The notes under the pieces were generated by a model, which worked only from the letters and a program-made list of their open reading frames with translations, ran no database searches and had not been told where the DNA came from. DNA of 64,000 bases from Leifsonia sp. ZF2019 (GTDB lineage Bacteria; Actinomycetota; Actinomycetes; Actinomycetales; Microbacteriaceae): positions 4,154,001-4,218,000 of the forward strand of contig NZ_CP065037.1 of the NCBI RefSeq assembly GCF_019924635.1. The letters run 5' to 3'. Position numbers and translations under genes: made by a program. Positions 59,946-64,000 of the stretch are shown here, piece after piece. Each line of letters starts with the position of its first letter. The stretch's first letter is position 1.

Positions 59946-60862
59946 CAGCAGATCCGCCGGCCGGGCTGGAGCAGCTCATCGTTCCACGGGGAGAGTGCCG
60001 GCGCGTCGTCTCGCCAGTAGTACTGCACGTCCTGGACCTGCCAGCCTTCGTAGATCTCCTCCCACGAATGGTCCGAGTGGTTGCTGAGCGAGCGCTCCTC
60101 GACGGGCTCCGACACCGGCTGGAATCGGATGTCGAGCGAGAGCCTGATCGTGTCCCTGGCGCTCGCAGGCACCGCACGATGCACGAGCAGGCTGGGGAAG
60201 GTCAGCACATCTCCCGCCTCGAACGCTCCGCCCACCCAATCGTCCTCGTCGCAGAGGATCGCCTCGATGAGGCCCGCTCCCTCGGCGGGTGCGATCGGGA
60301 TGTAGCCCTGCCGGTGGGATCCGCGGAGGACCGACAGAGGACCGCGCTCGAGCGGCGTGTCCGCGAGAGGAAACCAGGCCGTCCAGGTGTTCTGCGTCCC
60401 CTGGATGAGCGGGAAGTCCTGGTGCGCCGGGGTCGGGCGCAGTGCAGGATGCCCGGTCATCGCACGGACGATGTGGCGGGGATGCACGAAGACCTCGTCG
60501 TCGAAGAGGTCCCTGTAGAGCGCGAGCAGAGCCGGGTGATGGGGGAGCCTGTGCATGTCCTGCACTCGCTGGACGGCGACGTAGGCGCTCTCCGAGATCC
60601 CGATGTCCTGACGCATCAGGTCCGCAGGGATGGCGTCCACGTGCGCCCGGTCGACCGCGCCGCTCTCGGCGTCGACGAGCGACCCCTCGGTCACCAGGAC
60701 CTCGGAGATCGCCCGCCGCACGCGTTCCACGTCCGCACGAGGCAGGAGCTGGCGGAAGAACAGGTAGCCGTCCTCGTCGGCGCGCCGGCGGAGGAGCTCG
60801 CCCGAACCGAGCAGATCGGTGGAGTCCCGGAAGGGGCGGAGGGAGGTGTCGTGTGAAGGCAT
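59945..60862 (-). CDS. Phytanoyl-CoA dioxygenase (PhyH)-family oxygenase
   Basis: A 305-residue Fe(II)/2-oxoglutarate dioxygenase of the PhyH family. Iron ligands are His and Asp in PAHQDFPLIQG and the distal His in LLVHRAVPAS, followed by the 2-oxoglutarate-binding Arg in DTIRLSLDIRF. Members hydroxylate lipids, natural products or small molecules. It is translationally coupled to the GH78 enzyme and lies downstream of an AraC gene; tandem repeats stand before its promoter. It may hydroxylate or demethylate a sugar or aglycone linked to the glycan being degraded. Confidence 0.87.
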   Translation of the reverse strand: MPSHDTSLRPFRDSTDLLGSGELLRRRADEDGYLFFRQLLPRADVERVRRAISEVLVTEGSLVDAESGAVDRAHVDAIPADLMRQDIGISESAYVAVQRVQDMHRLPHHPALLALYRDLFDDEVFVHPRHIVRAMTGHPALRPTPAHQDFPLIQGTQNTWTAWFPLADTPLERGPLSVLRGSHRQGYIPIAPAEGAGLIEAILCDEDDWVGGAFEAGDVLTFPSLLVHRAVPASARDTIRLSLDIRFQPVSEPVEERSLSNHSDHSWEEIYEGWQVQDVQYYWRDDAPALSPWNDELLQPGRRIC

Positions 60863-60929
60863 GAGGTAAAGCTAGGTCGGGCCGTCCGGCGACGGCATCG
60901 GGTATCGGATCACTATCTGGACTTTCGGC

Positions 60930-60961
60930 GCACGCATCCCGTCACGCACTCATCCCGTCAC
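60930..60961 (-). promoter_or_regulatory. Two tandem 16-bp direct repeats before the PhyH-GH78 operon
   Basis: On the minus strand, GTGACGGGATGAGTGC is followed at once by GTGACGGGATGCGTGC (15 of 16 identical). They lie 68-99 bp upstream of the dioxygenase ATG, overlapping the last codon of the AraC gene. Direct repeats are the usual form of AraC-type sites, so this is a candidate activator site. Confidence 0.55.
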
Positions 60962-61815
60962 AGGGGTGCGATTCCTCGTGCGTATGCCCGCGGGGAGACG
61001 CCGAACACCCGCGAGAACACCCGCGAGAAGTACGCCGGGTCGGAATAGCCGACGACGCCGGCGACCTCGGTCACGCTGAGCCCCGTCTCGCTGAGGAGGC
61101 GGCCGGCGGCCGTCATCCGCCGCCCTTGGACATACGACTGCACGGGCATCCCGAAATGCTTGGTGAACGCTCTCTCCGCCGTCGCGCGACTGCAGCCTCC
61201 GCGACGCGCGATGTCGTCGACCGTGAGCGAGCAGTCCAGGTTCTCGTCGATGAAGGCCGTCATCCGCCTCAGCATCGCAGGGAGCTGCGGCGCCGGGCCG
61301 GTCGTGGCGAGCCGCTCGGCCTCGTCGATCCCCAGCCGCCCGGCGCTGCGCAGTGCAGCATCGTCGCATTGGGGATCGCGCGCCAGATGCACCATGTACT
61401 CCACGTAGGCGGCCGCCTGGTCGTCCCGGTGTCGCGACACCGGTGCGGTCAGCGCTGCAAACGGTTCGAGGCCGTCGGGCCACGCGCGGTCCCGTGACGA
61501 GAAGAGCGTGTCGTCACGGTCGTGGGCTGCGCGTCGCACGATCGGTTCGGTCGTCGTGTGCCAGGGAAGCAGGTGAGCGGCGGCGACCGTGAACGGCTCC
61601 CGAGCGTCGGCGGTGTACGAGATCGCGTGGCCCCACGGCAGGCGGACGATGCTTCCCGGGTGGAGGCGGAGCTCCTGGACACCGGAACGAATCGTTCCCG
61701 CCCCCGAAAGGCACAGCACCAGGCAGACGCTGGCCACGTGGGCGTGGCGGATGCGTTCGCCCGACCCGAACTGATAACGGTTCGCCTGGACGAGCACGGG
61801 GCCGCCCTCGCTCAT
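60958..61815 (-). CDS. AraC-family transcriptional regulator
   Basis: A 285-residue AraC/XylS regulator with an N-terminal cupin-like sensing domain (HAHVASVCLVLCLSGAG, LHPGSIVRLPWGH) and a C-terminal AraC domain (LTVDDIARRGGCSRATAERAF; VTEVAGVVGYSDPAYFSRVF). Such regulators usually activate sugar catabolic genes upon ligand binding. The ATG overlaps the stop of the GH39-like gene by ATGA. Downstream lies the PhyH-GH78 unit after 95 bp containing direct repeats and a probable promoter. Confidence 0.88.
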   Translation of the reverse strand: MSEGGPVLVQANRYQFGSGERIRHAHVASVCLVLCLSGAGTIRSGVQELRLHPGSIVRLPWGHAISYTADAREPFTVAAAHLLPWHTTTEPIVRRAAHDRDDTLFSSRDRAWPDGLEPFAALTAPVSRHRDDQAAAYVEYMVHLARDPQCDDAALRSAGRLGIDEAERLATTGPAPQLPAMLRRMTAFIDENLDCSLTVDDIARRGGCSRATAERAFTKHFGMPVQSYVQGRRMTAAGRLLSETGLSVTEVAGVVGYSDPAYFSRVFSRVFGVSPRAYARGIAPL

Positions 61816-64000
61816 CCCGTGACGGTCACCTGCCCGAGTTGCGGGTTCCAGCTGTTGAGGCCCCCGGTGGGAAACACCACCCGCAGGTAGTTCGTGCCCG
61901 GGGGCAGAGCGGCGAGGGAGTACACACGCTTGGTCCAATTGCCGCTGTTGATGAGGGAGTCGGCGTGGCTGGCACCCGCGTAGGCGGACCACGTCAGGCC
62001 GTCCGCCGACGTGAAGAACGTGAAGTCGGCGATGGTCTCCTGGTCGGTGCCGAACAGCCCGGTGACCGTCGCGCTCGTCGCCCCCAGCTTCCGATAGTCG
62101 ATGCTCTGCGGGTCGGTCCTGGTGGTGCGCATGGCCCGGCTGGTGTCGCCGAGCGCGGATGCGTTGCTCGTATCGAACGACAGGCCGGCGGTGTGGGTGT
62201 TGGCGAGATACCAGTTGTCCAGGTTGTCCGTCAGAGTGGTCGGAGTCGACGTCGGCGACCCCACCACAGTGGCGTTCGAGATCTCGTAGAAGACGACGCC
62301 GTGTTGCGCGACGGTGTCCGACAGGCTGATCTGGCCGCCGCTCGGGACGACCGTGGTCGATGTGCTGGACAGCGCAGCGAGCGACCGATACGTCGGCACA
62401 CGGGAGTACCAGTAGTCCTTGTCGGCCTGCACGGTCATCAGAGAAGGCACCGTCAGCGACTGGGGGGACCAGCCGAGGTAGGTGACGTTGGAGACCCCGT
62501 GACTCGCGCGGTCCGCCGACCAGGTCGGCCAGAAGTTGGCATGCGTGTCGTCGACGACCCATTTGGTGACCGTCACCGACGATCCGGACGCGGGCGCGAT
62601 GTTCTTCACCGTGAGGGAGACGCTCTCCGCTCCCGAGGCGGATGGGGACGGATTGTGGTTGAACTCCATCACATGGATCTTGTTGGTGGCGGGGTTGTAG
62701 CCGGCCATCGAGTCCACGATATTGCTCGGGTCGGACGCTGAGCCGGAGCGGGCCACATCGGCTCTCGCATCTCCCACCATCTTCTGCGCGAGGTTGTCGA
62801 GGTGCGAGGAGACACCATCGACACCTCCCCAGATCTTCTCGGTGTTGAGCGCCCACCGCGACCAGTCTCGGATCCCGAGGTCGTTGAGCTTCTTGAACAC
62901 CAGCGCGTCGAACGAGCCTTCATAGGAGGATCCGAGGATGTTGTTCGAGATGAAGCGGGAGTCCTGGTCGAAACCGATCCCGCCCTCTGCGACGCCGTAG
63001 GTCAGGCCGGTCAGACCGTCGAGGAGGGCGCGCGCGCGGATCCGCTCGATCGAGACCGCCAGTGACCGGGCTCCTCCCGCCGACGTCTCCAATTGCCCGG
63101 TGTTGCCGGGGCTGCCCTCGTAGTACGAGAAGTCGATGTAGTTGATCGCTGTCCCTGTGGCGCCGGTCTTGTAGTTGGTGCCGGAGGCCACGTGGTCGAT
63201 GAAGTCGGCCGGGTTCCAGAGTCCGTCCGTCTGGTTCATCATGTGCACCCCGACCTTCACATTCGCCGCCCCGAGGGAGGCTTGAAGTGCTGCGACCGTG
63301 TAGTCGTAGAGCCTGAAGAACGCGGTCTCGGTGCTGGCAGCGGTTCCATCCGCGGCCTCGAACCAGCTGGAGTTCTCGATCTCCGGCGTCATGCCCCAGG
63401 TCCAGGTCTTGACCTGTGCGATCCCGAACTCGGCGACCATCGCATCCGCGATCGCCTTGATGTAGGCGTAGTAGGCGTCGTAGTCGTCCGGGGGACGGAT
63501 GTTCGTGCCGAACGCTCCGACGACCGGGACCGCTGTGAACTTCATCGGGACGTTGGCGAGGCGGATCTTCGGCGTCAACCCTTGGCCGATGATGTTGTGA
63601 ACGGCTGTGATGAGCGAACTGAAATCGTAGTCCGTCAGGGTGTTGCGGTCCTGGGGGTTCTTGAAGAGATCGCGTGTGGTCGTGGCGCCCGGGAATCCGT
63701 CGTAGTTGTTGGTCCGCTGCGCGCGGCTGGCGTCGCCGAGGGCGGCGGCGTTCTGCGTGTCGAACGAGAGACCGGAGGTGTGATAGTAGCTGGCGCCCCA
63801 GTCGGAGAGGTCGTCGGTGTAACTGCTGCCACCCGTGACGACCACCTTTGCGAGCTGCGGGTTCCAGCTGTTCAGACCCCCGGTGGGGAAGGTCACTCGG
63901 ACGAAGTTCGTGCCGCTCGGCAGGCTCGAGAGGGAATACACCCGTTTCGTCCAGAGCCCGCTGTTGATCGGAGAGTCGACGTTGGTCCAGTTCACGAGCT
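61812..64000 (-). CDS. GH39-like glycosidase with repeated beta modules, 5' end outside window
   Basis: At least 729 residues are visible; the gene continues past the window edge, so the signal peptide cannot be checked. The central part looks like a GH39-type (beta/alpha)8 glycosidase: WTWGMTPEIEN is a candidate acid/base region and YGVAEGGIGFD a candidate nucleophile region. It is flanked by copies of one beta module. At the C-terminus the module is complete (DNLDNWYLANTHTAGLSFDT to GGLNSWNPQLGQVTVTG). On the N-terminal side the second half of the module precedes its first half. Likely secreted. It ends in an ATGA overlap with araC. Confidence 0.75.
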   Translation of the reverse strand, partial: LVNWTNVDSPINSGLWTKRVYSLSSLPSGTNFVRVTFPTGGLNSWNPQLAKVVVTGGSSYTDDLSDWGASYYHTSGLSFDTQNAAALGDASRAQRTNNYDGFPGATTTRDLFKNPQDRNTLTDYDFSSLITAVHNIIGQGLTPKIRLANVPMKFTAVPVVGAFGTNIRPPDDYDAYYAYIKAIADAMVAEFGIAQVKTWTWGMTPEIENSSWFEAADGTAASTETAFFRLYDYTVAALQASLGAANVKVGVHMMNQTDGLWNPADFIDHVASGTNYKTGATGTAINYIDFSYYEGSPGNTGQLETSAGGARSLAVSIERIRARALLDGLTGLTYGVAEGGIGFDQDSRFISNNILGSSYEGSFDALVFKKLNDLGIRDWSRWALNTEKIWGGVDGVSSHLDNLAQKMVGDARADVARSGSASDPSNIVDSMAGYNPATNKIHVMEFNHNPSPSASGAESVSLTVKNIAPASGSSVTVTKWVVDDTHANFWPTWSADRASHGVSNVTYLGWSPQSLTVPSLMTVQADKDYWYSRVPTYRSLAALSSTSTTVVPSGGQISLSDTVAQHGVVFYEISNATVVGSPTSTPTTLTDNLDNWYLANTHTAGLSFDTSNASALGDTSRAMRTTRTDPQSIDYRKLGATSATVTGLFGTDQETIADFTFFTSADGLTWSAYAGASHADSLINSGNWTKRVYSLAALPPGTNYLRVVFPTGGLNSWNPQLGQVTVTG

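Noticed and set aside
60863..60957. LacI GAAMCGGTTC operator before the PhyH-GH78 unit
   Set aside because: No copy of the motif occurs in this gap; the AraC neighbour is a better candidate regulator.
1..64000. CRISPR arrays, insertion sequences, rRNA and tRNA genes
   Set aside because: No regularly spaced repeats, transposase motifs or recognisable structural RNA genes were seen; the only clear structured RNA is the TPP riboswitch.

Overview
The window is chromosomal DNA of a high-GC Gram-positive actinobacterium. The very high G+C at third codon positions, frequent GTG/TTG starts, ATGA/GTGA start-stop overlaps, a PucR regulator, a CopD-CtaG fusion, branched-chain-type ketoacid dehydrogenase genes and a LAXTG-type surface protein all fit the family Microbacteriaceae; a Leifsonia-like genus is a guess, not a result. 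No rRNA, tRNA, CRISPR array, insertion sequence or prophage was recognised.

The left part (1-23.8 kb) is mostly housekeeping: the end of a heme oxygenase gene, an FHA protein behind a PIF1/RecD-like helicase, a CopD-CtaG copper/cytochrome-oxidase assembly fusion, HU, and a tight rpmB-rpmG-rpsN operon encoding cysteine-poor (zinc-independent) ribosomal proteins. Close by is a complete zinc uptake operon, znuA-znuC-znuB-zur, with a clear Zur-type palindrome upstream of znuA. Next come a PucR regulator divergent from an alcohol dehydrogenase and an APC permease, then an aminotransferase-E1alpha-E1beta-E2 ketoacid dehydrogenase operon whose E1beta carries an unusual acidic hexapeptide-repeat extension, then purB and small membrane proteins.

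The middle (23.9-47.8 kb) is accessory. It holds a large lectin/Ig-repeat surface protein with a LASTG anchor; a TetR-controlled set of a GH78-type hydrolase, a secreted DUF3089 hydrolase and an MFS transporter; a membrane-anchored DJ-1/PfpI protein beside a GlxA-like regulator; a MocR regulator divergent from an epimerase; a thiamine salvage operon (thiM-thiE-thiD/tenA-thioesterase) under a TPP riboswitch; and an IclR-linked cluster of three amidohydrolases.

The right end (48.3-64 kb) is a glycan utilisation region: GH36 alpha-galactosidase, a three-gene sugar ABC importer, GH2 beta-mannosidase and a LacI regulator, with four near-identical GAAMCGGTTC operators in two pairs about 57 bp apart. 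It continues with a GH78-type enzyme coupled to a phytanoyl-CoA-type dioxygenase, an AraC regulator, and a GH39-like multidomain protein that runs off the end. The first set looks built for galactomanno-oligosaccharides; the second for a rhamnosylated or decorated plant glycan or glycoside. Substrates are inferred from families and context only.
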